From assembly GCA_002793075.1 (NCBI GenBank), contig PFPO01000046.1, positions 1 to 42,290 on the forward strand: a stretch of 42,290 bases of DNA, given 5' to 3'. Numbering within the stretch: the first letter of the stretch is position 1; every line of letters begins with the position of its first letter. Positions 17,947-27,500 of the stretch are shown here, in pieces. The position numbers were made by a program, and so were the translations under genes. Under the pieces are notes generated by a model. It was not told the origin of the DNA and did not search any database. It saw only the letters and a list, made by a program, of their open reading frames with translations. This DNA comes from Candidatus Komeilibacteria bacterium CG_4_10_14_0_2_um_filter_37_10 (GTDB lineage: Bacteria > Patescibacteriota > Patescibacteriia > UBA1558).

Positions 17947-18743
17947 TGACATTCTTTTGGTCTAATTTTATACCCAATCCAGTTCTTTTTGAGCTGGGTT
18001 GGTTTAAAATATATTGGTATGGTCTAATATTGGCGATCGCTATTTTAGTAGCTTACTATCTGATCCGCCGAGGTAAAACATTAGCACAGCAACGTGACAT
18101 TGATGATTTAGTTCTCTGGTTAGTGCTGGGTGGTTTATTCGGTGCTCGTATTTATGACGCTGTGGTATATTGGCCAGTTAGCTCTTTCAACTGGTTAGAA
18201 TTTTTTTCCCTGTGGCAACGAGGATTAGCCATTCATGGAGCAATCTTGGGCGGCGCAGTGACATTACTGGCTTGGTGTTTAGTTAATCGCAAAAGCTTTG
18301 GGCAATTAGCCGATCAATTGGTTATGGTCTTACCTTTGGCTCAAGCCATTGGCCGTTGGGGTAACTATTTTAATCAAGAGTTATTTGGTGCCCCCACTAG
18401 CTGGCCTTGGAAGATTTTTATTGAGCCGGTAAACAGACCGGCTGAATATCTCTATAGTAGTTATTTTCATCCTTTATTTCTCTATGAATCATTAGCTGAT
18501 TTAGCTTTATTCATTGTGCTTTATTTTAGTGGCAAAAAGTTTTTGCGGGTTGGCGTGTCCTTGTCAATTTATTTATTTGGCTATGGTGTAATCAGGTTTG
18601 TGATGGAGTTTTGGCGACTGGATCAGGTAGCTATTTATGGCGGTTTACGTTGGCCTCAATGGTTGAGTTTAATATTGATGTTGGGCGTGCTAATTTATTG
18701 GTTAGTTCAATTACTCTTGCCAAAGTTTAAAAAAAATGTATAA
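17946..18743 (+). CDS. lgt: Prolipoprotein diacylglyceryl transferase
   Basis: The 265-residue polytopic protein carries the Lgt hallmarks: YGLILAIAILVAYYLI, the conserved RGLAIHGAILGG histidine motif, and the signature GRWGNYFNQELFGAPTSWPW, with a final Glu/Arg-containing RFVMEFWR. Lgt transfers diacylglycerol from phosphatidylglycerol to the lipobox Cys of prolipoproteins. The lipoprotein-like start at the left edge of the window would be a plausible substrate. lspA is not in the window. Confidence 0.95.
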   Translation: MTFFWSNFIPNPVLFELGWFKIYWYGLILAIAILVAYYLIRRGKTLAQQRDIDDLVLWLVLGGLFGARIYDAVVYWPVSSFNWLEFFSLWQRGLAIHGAILGGAVTLLAWCLVNRKSFGQLADQLVMVLPLAQAIGRWGNYFNQELFGAPTSWPWKIFIEPVNRPAEYLYSSYFHPLFLYESLADLALFIVLYFSGKKFLRVGVSLSIYLFGYGVIRFVMEFWRLDQVAIYGGLRWPQWLSLILMLGVLIYWLVQLLLPKFKKNV

Positions 18744-18845
18744 TAGCGGGAGTTAATTTAAACAATATTTTTTAGTCTGGAGTTGTTAAAAGTAATTTAT
18801 TGTTTGTGACATAATGTTTTTTATCAATCGTTTATTTCATAACGT

Positions 18846-18922
18846 GGGGTGGTAGTTCAGCTGGTTAGAACGCCTGCCTGTCACGCAGGAGGTCGAGGGT
18901 TCGAGTCCCTTCCATCCCGCCA
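18846..18922 (+). tRNA. tRNA-Asp (GTC)
   Basis: A full cloverleaf of 77 bases including an encoded CCA. The acceptor stem GGGGTGG/CCATCCC has one G-U; the D stem is GTTC/GAAC; the anticodon stem CCTGC/GCAGG carries loop CTGTCAC (anticodon GTC); the T arm is GAGGG-TTCGAGT-CCCTT. Discriminator base is G, as expected for Asp. Confidence 0.97.
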
Positions 18923-18931
18923 CCACGTCAT

Positions 18932-19108
18932 CCCGCCTCTCGCGAGAAGCGGTATTCCTTTTAAAACATTCACTTTTATTCATCAAAGTACCTTTGATTC
19001 AGACCAAGTGAATGTTTTTATTTAATCATTTATAACAGCGGGATTCCTTTTAAAAATACACTTAACCTCATTCAGCCTTTGGCTGGATTCGGCCCAAGTG
19101 TATTTTTG
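18932..19108 (+). repeat. Tandem pair of similar compound hairpins downstream of tRNA-Asp
   Basis: Two units share GGxATTCCTTTTAAAA followed by a long stem with an inner hairpin, then ATTTATAAC. Unit 1: AAAACATTCACTT (18963-18975) pairs with AAGTGAATGTTTT (19006-19018), with inner stem ATCAAAG/CTTTGAT. Unit 2: AAAAATACACTT (19052-19063) pairs with AAGTGTATTTTT (19096-19107), with inner stem CAGCC/GGCTG. The outer stems differ but change on both sides. Each ends in T-runs, so they may act as terminators. A CCGCCTCTCGCGAGAAGCGG palindrome (18933-18952) sits just after the tRNA. No gene is seen from 18923 to 19239. Confidence 0.65.
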
Positions 19109-19139
19109 TTTGATTATTTATAACGGCTGGTTTGTTGTA

Positions 19140-19166
19140 TTGACAAATCACTCGCATTATTATAAT
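19140..19166 (+). promoter_or_regulatory. Candidate promoter of the pepD-like gene
   Basis: TTGACA (19140-19145) and TATAAT (19161-19166) are both consensus but only 15 bases apart, shorter than the 17 found at other promoters in this window. TAATGT at a 17-base spacing is an alternative -10. Confidence 0.5.
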
Positions 19167-19239
19167 GTCTTCTCAAAGTAGAATAGTTTTGTTCATTTAC
19201 AATTAATCATATTTCATTACAATATATAGGAGTAATACC

Positions 19240-20751
19240 TTGAAGGATATTAGAAAGAATAACTATGAGTTGGTAGGAGATTTGGGTAAACACCAGGTAT
19301 TGTGGCAGATGTTTGCTTATATCAGCGCCATTCCGCATGGATCGGGCAATGAAGCGACGTTGGCTAATTTTATAGTCAACTATGCCCAAAATTGTTTTTT
19401 GGTAAAATATGATCAGATGAATAACGTGGTTGTTTATCTACCAGCAACACCAGGTTGCGAAGAATGGCCATCAATTTGCCTGCAGGGTCATTTGGATATG
19501 GTTTGTGTGAAGTGAAAAGGTAGTGATCATAACTTTATTAATGATCCAATTGAATTTGTTTTACACGATCGTCTACTGCGAGCTAATGGTACTACGTTGG
19601 GAGCGGATAATGGTATTGGTGCAGCAGCAATGCTCGCTATCATCGCGGAACACCAAATAATCAAGCACGGACCACTGGAATTGCTTTTTACCACCAGTGA
19701 AGAAGTTGGTTTTGATGGTGCGAAGGCACTTGATCCGAGCTGGATTAAGAGTAGAAAGATTATTAATTTGGATTCGGAAGACGAGGGTGAATTTTTTATT
19801 GGTTGTGCCGGTGGTGGCCGCGTGAATGGAAGTTGGGATTTGGGTTATGTGAACCAACCGAAAAACCATCAGGAATATCGTTTGGAAATTACTAAGCTAG
19901 TAGGTGGTCACTCGGGGATGGAAATTGATTTAGGTTACGCCAATGCCATTAAGCTAATGGGGCGAATCTTGCAAGGGCTGCAATGTTTTGGTTTAAAGGT
20001 CAGTGCTCTCAACGGTGGTGACCAAATGAACGCCATACCTAGTGAGGCTGAAGCCTTAGTATTCTTACCAATAGATCAGGTTGATCAAGCGATGTTGATA
20101 TTTAATGGTTTAGTTACGGCAATGCGCCGGGAATATGGTCCGCTAGAACCAAATTTGCAGATCACTTTAGAAAAGATGGATTCCGATGATGGTGGAGTAA
20201 TACTTCCGAACGATCAAGAGAAAATACTGCAAATGATCGCTGCTTTACCGAACGGCGTCGTACGATTTGATCCTAATAAGCCAACCTTGGTGGAAACTTC
20301 CAATAATATTGGTATTCTCAAAACTGACATTGTTGCTGGTAGATATCAACTACTTATTACCGCTATGTATCGTAGCTCAATCGAATCCCAAATGGATTAT
20401 CTGGAGTCAGTAATTGGATCAGTGTTCCAGTTAGCCGATGGTAAATACGAAGCTCTGAATCGTTATCCGGCTTGGGAACCAAATTTTGGCACGCAGTTAC
20501 TTGCTTTAGCCCAAAGTGTTTATCAGAACCTTTATGACACCAGAGCGGAAGTAAAAACAGTTCATGCCGGGCTGGAATGTGCAGTCTGGTCAAGAATGTT
20601 TCCGGAAGCTGAGATCATTTCTTTTGATCCGACAATGCGTAAGGTACATTCACCAGATGAAGAAGTTGACATCGACTCCGTGGGAAGGTTTTATGACTTC
20701 CTGTTGGAATTATTGCAAAATACCGGACGATTCGTGATGCCAATGACATAA
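19240..20751 (+). pseudogene. pepD: PepD-like aminoacyl-histidine dipeptidase, interrupted by in-frame TGA
   Basis: Read through, the gene encodes about 503 residues, the size of M20-family PepD, a zinc dipeptidase releasing Xaa-His dipeptides in the cytoplasm. The metal-site motifs are all present: H84-L-D-M-V, GADNGIGAA, TSEEVGFDGA, LDSEDEGEFFIGCAGG, VHAGLECAVW and DPTMRKVHSPDE. A TGA at 19513-19515 (codon 92) splits it into 19240-19512 and a second open piece in the same frame (Met at 19597). There is no frameshift and no other stop. The start is TTG 19240 with AGGAG eight bases before it. It could be a young pseudogene, a sequencing error, or a gene rescued by readthrough. TGA ends intact genes nearby, so it is not a reassigned codon. 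Confidence 0.8.
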
Positions 20752-20853
20752 CAAGTTGTGTGGTGAGAAATAGAAAACGTCTAATAATCTTGAGTATTAA
20801 TATACTTGAGCTTATTTTATTTAAATTCAATAGTAATCAGGAGCATCTTGTTT

Positions 20854-20859
20854 TATAAT
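20854..20859 (+). promoter_or_regulatory. -10 box of the methyltransferase gene, leaderless arrangement
   Basis: TATAAT directly precedes ATG 20860 and lies exactly six bases before ATG 20866, matching the TATAAT-N6-ATG spacing at pilD and smpB. It supports 20866 as the used start. An AGGAG at 20839-20843 before an in-frame TTG (20848) is the competing reading. Confidence 0.4.
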
Positions 20860-20865
20860 ATGATT

Positions 20866-21447
20866 ATGGTAGTAGCTAATGATATTTATGACGAAAGGTT
20901 CTTTGTTAACTCTCAGCAAGTAGAGGGTGATTCTCCAGCTCAGGTAGTTAATATTCTACAACAATTATGGTCACCAAGATCAGTTATTGATATTGGTTGT
21001 GGTAATGGTTTATATTTAAAAGAGTGGTAGCGATTGAAAGTATCAGTAATGGGTGTTGATGGCGCCGAAGTTATCAATAAAATCAAGGACGTTCATCAAC
21101 AAATTATCATTCATGACCCGACCCAACCATTGAAATTAAAACAAACTTTTGATTTGGTAACTTGCATTGAGGTGGCCGAACACTTACCGGAAGAGAGCGC
21201 TGATACGTTAGTGGATTCACTTTGTCGATTGGCGCCGCGAATTTTTTTCACGGCCGCAGTACCAGGCCAAGGGCCTAGAAGTATTGGTCATATCAACGAG
21301 CAGCCTCATGAGTATTGGCAGAAAAAATTCGCGGACCACAACTTTTGTTATCACCCTCAACTCTCTCATCACCTGCGCCGTTTATTTAAACAGCAAGATG
21401 TCAGTTGGTGGGTAAGAAACAATACTATGGTTTTTGAAAAAAAGTAA
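20866..21447 (+). pseudogene. Class I SAM-dependent methyltransferase, interrupted by in-frame TAG
   Basis: Read through, the product has about 193 residues with the methyltransferase motif I DIGCGNG (42-48), GVDGAEV (motif II region) and FDLVTCIEVAEHLPEE (motif IV region), so it should bind S-adenosylmethionine; its substrate is unknown. A TAG at 21028-21030 (codon 55) falls in LKEW*RLKVSVMGVDG, where homologues commonly have Gln or a similar residue; CAG to TAG is one transition. Both flanks stay in the same frame without further stops. The upstream neighbour pepD is broken the same way by a different stop codon. TAG is the normal stop of several intact genes here. Confidence 0.75.
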
Positions 21448-21457
21448 TTAACAATCT

Positions 21458-21904
21458 ATGAATAAAGAATTAAAAACTTATTTACTAATGATGGTAGTGC
21501 TATTATTTTTTTGGATCTGCGGATCTATTGTTGATACTACTATTTGGGGACACAGCTCTTATCATACACCAGCGTGGTTCATCAGAAATTTGCAATTTTT
21601 TTGGCTCGTCGGTAGTCAGTTTTTGATGCCGTTTCTTTTGGTTTTAGTTTTAAAGCCAAGCTGGAATACAGTACTAGCCTTTTTTTCCGCCGGTTGTCTT
21701 GGTAGTTTATTTTGGGATTTGATTTATTTTAAATTAACTCGTAGTCAAGCACTCTATGATATGAATCGTTGGTTTGATCTTGGGGATACTGGTTTGGTTA
21801 TTAATATTACCGGTAGTTGGGTGTTAATATTTCACATTTTGCGATTAATAGTTGGTATTTTACTATTTTATTGGCTTTATCGAAGAATTAAGCAAGAAAA
21901 TTGA
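21458..21904 (+). CDS. Small four-helix membrane protein, unknown
   Basis: The 148-residue protein has four hydrophobic segments (about 8-25, 46-64, 72-88 and 117-140) separated by short loops containing WGHSSYHTPAWF and LYDMNRWFDLGDTG. I do not recognise a family. It starts ten bases after the methyltransferase stop and ends in a terminator whose stem contains its TGA stop codon. Confidence 0.7.
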   Translation: MNKELKTYLLMMVVLLFFWICGSIVDTTIWGHSSYHTPAWFIRNLQFFWLVGSQFLMPFLLVLVLKPSWNTVLAFFSAGCLGSLFWDLIYFKLTRSQALYDMNRWFDLGDTGLVINITGSWVLIFHILRLIVGILLFYWLYRRIKQEN

Positions 21905-21925
21905 CCCCAGGGGTCAATTTTTTTT
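21895..21925 (+). terminator. Intrinsic terminator overlapping the stop codon
   Basis: AAAATTGACCCC and GGGGTCAATTTT form a near-perfect stem with a very short loop, followed by T-rich sequence. The TGA stop of the 21458 gene (21902-21904) is inside the left arm. Confidence 0.75.
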
Positions 21926-21969
21926 CATTAAAATTGGCTAATATTAGTTATAGAAAACGGTTTTTTAGC

Positions 21970-21984
21970 CAACCCCTGGGGTTG
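21970..21984. promoter_or_regulatory. CAACCCCTGGGGTTG palindrome upstream of a promoter
   Basis: A single copy of the CAACNCCNGGNGTTG motif, ending seven bases before the -35 of the SPFH gene promoter. Compare the double copies at 182-212 and 8399-8429. Confidence 0.5.
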
Positions 21985-21990
21985 GTGCTA

Positions 21991-22019
21991 TTGACAAATT
22001 TCGTTAAATAGTGTACAAT
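21991..22019 (+). promoter_or_regulatory. Promoter of the SPFH-like gene
   Basis: TTGACA (21991-21996), a 17-base spacer and TACAAT (22014-22019). Transcription starts about 45 bases before ATG 22071. The open frame extends back to 22011, but that would place the start inside the promoter. Confidence 0.75.
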
Positions 22020-22070
22020 ACAATATTAATAAGTTTTTTGAAAATTAAATATAAATTAAAGGAGCGATCT

Positions 22071-22919
22071 ATGTTATTGGCAATAATGATTCTTGTTGTG
22101 GTTATTCTGGTTTCTATTTGGCTAGACAAATCCACTGTTACTATGACTGAGGGTCAGGCCTTAGTTATTAGTAAAAATGATAGTTATGAGACTGTGGAAT
22201 TTTATTCTGAAGATGATAGAATGAAGTTTCATCTCTATCCGGTTTATAAAATGCATCGATACGATATTGTTGGTGCGCATGAAATAATATTCGAAACTAT
22301 TGATTTACCAGAAATATATACGGCCAAGTCAACGACTCTTAAAAGGAACATGACTTTAACTGGCGCTAAGGTATCATTGGTATTTGTTGTTAATGAAAGC
22401 GATGCTATTTATAATGCCGAAGTTACCAAAAAATTACGCCGTATGTTTTTGCAAGGATTGATTCCTGACGTCGGTACAGTTTATCCCACCGCCACGGACT
22501 TGATTAAGCTGAAAAAAATAATTTTCTCAGTAGTTGATAAATGCGTGCGTCAAGTTTCTGCCGGTTCTGGTTTTGAAGATTTGATTGATCCAGCTAATAT
22601 TGACAAAATCGGTGTAGATATTCTTCAGGCTATTCGTAATAGTGATTTAATTCAGCGGTTAGGATTGGTTTTGGCTAGTGTTGTTTGGGCAAGACCTGAC
22701 TTGCCAGATGAATATTCCAAAGCATTATCGAGAGCTGCGGAAGCAGAAATAAACGCCGTTGCTAAGAAAGCTGAAGCTGACGCCTTAAAGGGTAATGAAG
22801 CAGCGGGACTAGTAATTGCTTTACAAACATCTGCTGATAAAGGAAATCCACTTTATATTGGTGACGGCGTCTTGCATATGACGGGTCTATCACAAAAAAT
22901 GAAAAAGAAAGAAAATTAG
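22071..22919 (+). CDS. SPFH (band 7)-like membrane-anchored protein
   Basis: From ATG 22071 (AAAGGAGCG ribosome site) the product has 282 residues: one N-terminal membrane anchor (1-19), a beta-rich region resembling the SPFH domain (about 25-115), a helical part, and an Ala/Glu/Lys-rich coiled segment (SRAAEAEINAVAKKAEADALKGNEAAG) like the C-terminal helix of stomatin/prohibitin-type proteins. Such proteins assemble into membrane rings that organise proteases and lipids. The assignment rests on overall pattern, not on a diagnostic motif. The membrane protein 11 bases downstream is a likely partner, in the way NfeD-like proteins pair with SPFH proteins, although it does not itself look like NfeD. 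Confidence 0.6.
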   Translation: MLLAIMILVVVILVSIWLDKSTVTMTEGQALVISKNDSYETVEFYSEDDRMKFHLYPVYKMHRYDIVGAHEIIFETIDLPEIYTAKSTTLKRNMTLTGAKVSLVFVVNESDAIYNAEVTKKLRRMFLQGLIPDVGTVYPTATDLIKLKKIIFSVVDKCVRQVSAGSGFEDLIDPANIDKIGVDILQAIRNSDLIQRLGLVLASVVWARPDLPDEYSKALSRAAEAEINAVAKKAEADALKGNEAAGLVIALQTSADKGNPLYIGDGVLHMTGLSQKMKKKEN

Positions 22920-22930
22920 GAGTAAGAGAG

Positions 22931-23653
22931 ATGATACAAGTTTTATTATCAGTATTTTTTTTAAGATGGTTACCAATCCTTGCTCTGATAGGTTATTTTG
23001 TTTACTATTTTGTGAGCAAAAAACCAGGATCAGTAACTGGTGTCTTAAGTAGTTGGTGGACAAAATACAAAGAGCATATAGTGTTAGCTTTTGGGTATTA
23101 TTTGTTTATTAACGCATTTATTGAGATAGCAGAGTATTGGTACCTGTGGACACTTGAGCATGTACCATTATTATTGTTAGGTATTTTAGCGGTAATAGCA
23201 GTGTCCGTTGTTCTGGGTTTGCCTTTGGCAAAAAAAGAATGGAGTAAAAGACCAGAGGTGATGTATTTGCAATTTCTAACCACCCTGCTAGGATTTTTCA
23301 TTCTTGGCAATTCAATTGTCTACCTTTTCAATAAAGAGGATAATCCATTAAGATGGGGTTATACCTACGGCGAAAGAACTGTTGCCAAAACCATCAAGAT
23401 TCCTGAATCGGCATTCGTTGTTGATTACATGACGCCGGTTGTTGGTACCGGAAAAGAGATATCAATTGGTGTGGTGCCAGCGAACCACAGGTTTATTATC
23501 GAGAATTACAATGTGGAATACACATTGCGGTATCCCGGTGGTACCCCTGAAGGATGGTCTTATGTTCATCCGACGGATGTGACATTCGCTGCCTCCCGCG
23601 AGATTTTTCTGACCGTACCTCGTGGTCAACAAATCATGTACAAAATATTTTGA
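22931..23653 (+). CDS. Membrane protein with C-terminal soluble domain, unknown
   Basis: The 240-residue protein has four hydrophobic segments (about 5-27, 39-60, 68-90 and 104-128) followed by a ~110-residue beta-rich domain (VAKTIKIPESAFVVDYMTPVVGTG onward). GGAG precedes the ATG. It is co-transcribed with the SPFH-like gene and ends in a strong terminator. I do not recognise a family; the C-terminal domain is probably extracytoplasmic. Confidence 0.65.
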   Translation: MIQVLLSVFFLRWLPILALIGYFVYYFVSKKPGSVTGVLSSWWTKYKEHIVLAFGYYLFINAFIEIAEYWYLWTLEHVPLLLLGILAVIAVSVVLGLPLAKKEWSKRPEVMYLQFLTTLLGFFILGNSIVYLFNKEDNPLRWGYTYGERTVAKTIKIPESAFVVDYMTPVVGTGKEISIGVVPANHRFIIENYNVEYTLRYPGGTPEGWSYVHPTDVTFAASREIFLTVPRGQQIMYKIF

Positions 23654-23658
23654 ATTAA

Positions 23659-23697
23659 ACCCTGTTGTTTCATAATGAAATGACAGGGTGTTTTTTT
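23659..23697 (+). terminator. Intrinsic terminator of the SPFH-like operon
   Basis: ACCCTGT (23659-23665) pairs with ACAGGGT (23683-23689), with an inner TTTCAT/ATGAAA stem, followed by T7. Repeat copy D begins with ATCGTCGAACAAT at the end of the T-run. Confidence 0.8.
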
Positions 23698-24015
23698 ATC
23701 GTCGAACAATAAAAATATATACCAGGAGACGATAATCCGCCCTTGGCGGGGCGGATCCTCGCCTACCTGCCAGGCAGGTAGGCAATGACAGGCAGGGTTT
23801 GAGTTAGCGCTGGGCGCTGGATTGCTTCTGGATTGCTTCACTCGCCTTTAGCGAGTTCGCAATGACAAACGTCGGTGGATGTAGGAGGCACTATTACTAA
23901 AGAAAGAACGATAGGCGCTCAGACAAGCTGAGAGACTTCTCCTCTCCAGCCCTTCGTGAAGGGCTTGGATCGTCGAAGTGACAAATGGGATGTGGCTTGC
24001 CCCGCCAGAGGCGGT
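23698..24015. repeat. Composite palindromic intergenic repeat, copy D
   Basis: The first module is ATCGTCGAACAATA...GAGACGATAATCCGCC, nearly identical to the inverted end of copy B. A CTGCCAGGCAGGTAGGC palindrome, a GTCATTGCGAA-type module (about 23827-23872) and the core module 23871-23994 follow. The remaining 24016-24221 is AT-rich with no gene; only a TATAAT at 24198-24203 stands out, 18 bases before ATG 24222. Confidence 0.7.
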
Positions 24016-24221
24016 GATTTACCCAGTTAAAAACGGTGGTTTACCTTGTTATTAAATTAAGTATTATTAATATCGTGCGAAATTTGAGTTAGCACTGATT
24101 ACTTAGTTATTATTTTTTGTAACGATGTATAGTTTAGTCATTATTGGTATTAGATTTTTTTAGTTTTATTAATGACAAAATTGTGTTAAAATATCACTAT
24201 AATAAATCGTAATTTTTTTCT

Positions 24222-24548
24222 ATGAACAATGATTTTTATTCTCAATTTGCTTGGGAATTGCTCAGCAAAGCCGAGCTTTTAACTAACGATCAAAAAGATG
24301 ATGAGGAGTTTGCTAACCGTTTAGCGCAAGAACTTGCTAAGCACATGTCGTTGCGTGTCGCTCAAGAGTTATCCAGTATTGATCTGGACGAGTATGTAAA
24401 AAAAGTATCAGCCAATGCTCCAGCTGCAGAATTGCATTCATTTTTGCAAACAAAAATTGTTGACTTTGATAGTCAGAGAGAAAAATGGTTAACAGATTTT
24501 AGTTATAATTTTTTAGAAAGAACAGCGCGGAGTAAGCAAGCGCTTTAA
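24222..24548 (+). CDS. Small helical protein, possibly DUF5663-like
   Basis: The 108-residue all-helical protein has the pattern EFANRLAQELAKHMSLRVAQEL...LHSFLQTKIVDFDSQREKWL, which resembles the small DUF5663-type proteins common in CPR genomes (recognised from memory). It has no signal or membrane segment. It starts the unit that includes the 2179-residue giant gene 12 bases downstream, so it may act with it. Confidence 0.6.
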   Translation: MNNDFYSQFAWELLSKAELLTNDQKDDEEFANRLAQELAKHMSLRVAQELSSIDLDEYVKKVSANAPAAELHSFLQTKIVDFDSQREKWLTDFSYNFLERTARSKQAL

Positions 24549-24560
24549 GCATTTACTAAT

Positions 24561-27500
24561 ATGCTATTAGGCAAAGAAGAAGTTTCTCCATATTCAAGTA
24601 GTTCAGTTGAGGTTAAAAAACAGACCGACGCAGAGAAAGAGCAGATAAAGAAAATAGCTGCTGATTTTTTATTAGCCACTGGAAATAGTAAATTATCGAT
24701 TGAGCAGAAAGCTTGGCTCGAGCAAGAAGTGGCCGGCGAGCAGAAAAAATATTTAGAGCAACTGGCGACAATAGATCAGGATATTGATTTATTGTCCCAA
24801 CAAGAAGCTGGTGGCTATGGATACAGTGAGTATAGTAGTGAGGAAGCTAAGAATATTATTAATTCATCAGTCCCACAGATAGTTGGCGCTTTTCAGCTCA
24901 AGGTTGAGGAGCTAGCTAGTACTGTGCATAATTTACAAAAACAGGAAGTAGCTTATCAAGAAAGAGGTGCATTGACGCATTTAGAAAGAGATCCCCAATA
25001 CCAAAGTTATTATCATTATTATTCACAAGAATTGCAGAAAGATCCGAAAAAATTTTTACAATCTGATAAGTTTAATTTTACTACCCAAAATTGGGACGGT
25101 TGGAGTTTACCCGACGATCTATTGCGCCAGGGAGTTAGCAATGTGCTAGTGAGTAAACAACGAGAATTAGAGCGGGGTATTAGTAATGGACAAGTAACAA
25201 AAGCAACAGAAAAATTAGCCATCCTGCAAGCAGTTAATGGCTGGCTGGATAGTTTAAAGCAATTAGCAGAGCGTCAAGAAATACTTAATGCTCCTGAGCG
25301 AAACAACGAAAGTTTAAAAACAATTGATCAAGACTGGCTACGTTTAGAGCAAAAATATCAGGAAACTAAGGAGTATGTGCATGATAAAGTGCTGGACCCA
25401 GAATATTTGCGGGAATTTGATGACGCCTTAGTTGAAGAGTATCAAATGGTTATCAGGAAGAAAGAAGAGAAGGTTAAAAAAATAAACAAATCTTGGCAAC
25501 AAGAAGCCAAAGAAATTCTTAACTCAACCCAGTTGCAAGAGCGTCAGCAGAAGTTAGTAACGGATGTCCAGTTATTATTTGCCGATTTTGCAGAATTTCT
25601 CGAAATACAAAGCAAGGCAGTTGATAGTGCTACGAAAAATATTGAACAAGGAAAATTAGCTCAAGCCTTTTCTGAACAAGTTCAGAGTAGTAAAACAGTA
25701 GACTCAATGATTTCTTGTTTGGAGTTTATTAATGACGAAGCTTTAAAGAACAAAGAGAAAATTATTCAAAAAATTAAATTTTTATTTGCTCCCGAACGTA
25801 TGATCGCTGAAGAGCTCGCACAAGTGGGTGAGGAGAAGTTACTGCGAGGTATTCCTAATGACTTTGGTATTCGTGAGCAGGTTTTGGATCTATTAAAAAA
25901 GAAAATTGGTTCTGGTGAAATTAAAGAAGGGGAAGAGCTGGTTATCGGGGAAGCGGGGAATCAGGAAATCAGGGAATCAGGTCATCAGGATATCGGGAAG
26001 TCAGAGGATCAGGAAATCAGGGAAACGGGTAATCAGGAAAGTAGTACGCTAGTGAATCAGGAAATCGAGGCAGCTGGTGATACAGCAGACAAGACGCAAA
26101 ATATGGAGCAGGTAATTGATCGAGAAGACAAAAATTATCAAGTATTAAGTTTAGTAATTGAGCAAGCAAAAATATTGATTGCCGAGAATCAAAAAAAATA
26201 TAGCAGTAGTGATTATTTTAACAAGAAAGATTTGCTAGCTAAGTTAGAAGCTATGAGTATGTCCAGAAAGCAGGCAGAGTGGGCTCTTAATCAGTTAAAG
26301 AGGCAAAGCATACTGGATGTGCAAGAGGTAGTAGGCAATAAGCCAGAGCAAAAATTTTATCGTTGGCGGTTAACTGGTCAGGAGTTAGTTAAACCCGTTA
26401 GAGAATCAGGGAGCCAGGAAATTGGGGAAACGGGAAATCAGGAAATCGGGAAATTAGAGGATCAAAATGTTGGGGAATCGGGAAAGCGGGAAAATAGTAC
26501 GCCAGAGAATCAGGAAATTGGGGTATCAGGAAAGCAGGAGACCAGGGAGTCTGGCAATCAGAGTAGTGAAGTGCCAGATAAAAATAACTCGGCCTTAGAA
26601 GTTGTGAAACCAGAACAACAAAATACTGCAGAAATACCGCCGGTTGCAGCAGTGGAATATCAAAAGTTTTTAGATTATCCGGAAGTGCAAGCCTTTTTGG
26701 AAAAGTTGCAATGGTCAGATTTAAGTGATCCAGTAAAATTAAGAAAAGAGCTGGAAACTGTTTTTAGTAATGTCAAATTATATGCGGAAACAACCAATGC
26801 GGAAAAATTCTCTGCTGGCTTTATTGATAAGTATTTAGAAAATATATATAGTCGAACCACTCTCTATTTACAACAAAAAGTGGCGGAACAAAAAAATCAA
26901 TCATCCAGTTTATCCAAATTTTTTAGTCGGGAAGGTAAAAAGTTTGGTTTAGGTGTGACTGGTGGCGCTGTTTATGCCAGTTGTCGTTTAGCTATTGCCG
27001 GTGCAGTTAGTGTCTTTACTACCGTGACTACCCCAATTTCATTAGTTATTGGCGGTCTAGCCGGCGGCGTTAACGCTGTAATTAACGATGCCACAAAAAA
27101 GATTTGGCACAAAGATCAGGCTCAGCAAATTTCTACTTTACTCAAAAAAGTAAAAAATAAAAATCAAGAATGGCCAGAGTTAAAACAGCAAATCACGGAT
27201 ACGCTTGGTGAATTATATTTACATGATTGTCGTTGGACAGAAGATTTAAGTAAAGTTTATGAAATAGACGAGGACTATCAGAGGTATTTAAATGAGCGGT
27301 TAAAAAATGGTGAGGTTAATTTGAAACCAGAGCAGTATGGTGTTCGTATTAGTGAAAAAGGCGACGAGCAATTATACGGCCTAGCGGCCATTAATATTGC
27401 CAAATTAGCACAATCATCTTGGCGCATAAATTTGGGTTATCAACAAGACAAAGATAGTCAAGTGAGAAAACAAAAAGATGCTCAAGAAAGACAAGATTTA

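Noticed and set aside
18780-18845. Promoter for tRNA-Asp
   Set aside because: Several partial boxes (TTGTTA, TAATGT) exist but none has acceptable spacing, so none was annotated.
19513-21030. Reassigned stop codon (UGA as Gly or Trp, as in some CPR lineages)
   Set aside because: The two broken genes carry different stops (TGA and TAG), and both codons end intact genes directly before terminators or following genes.
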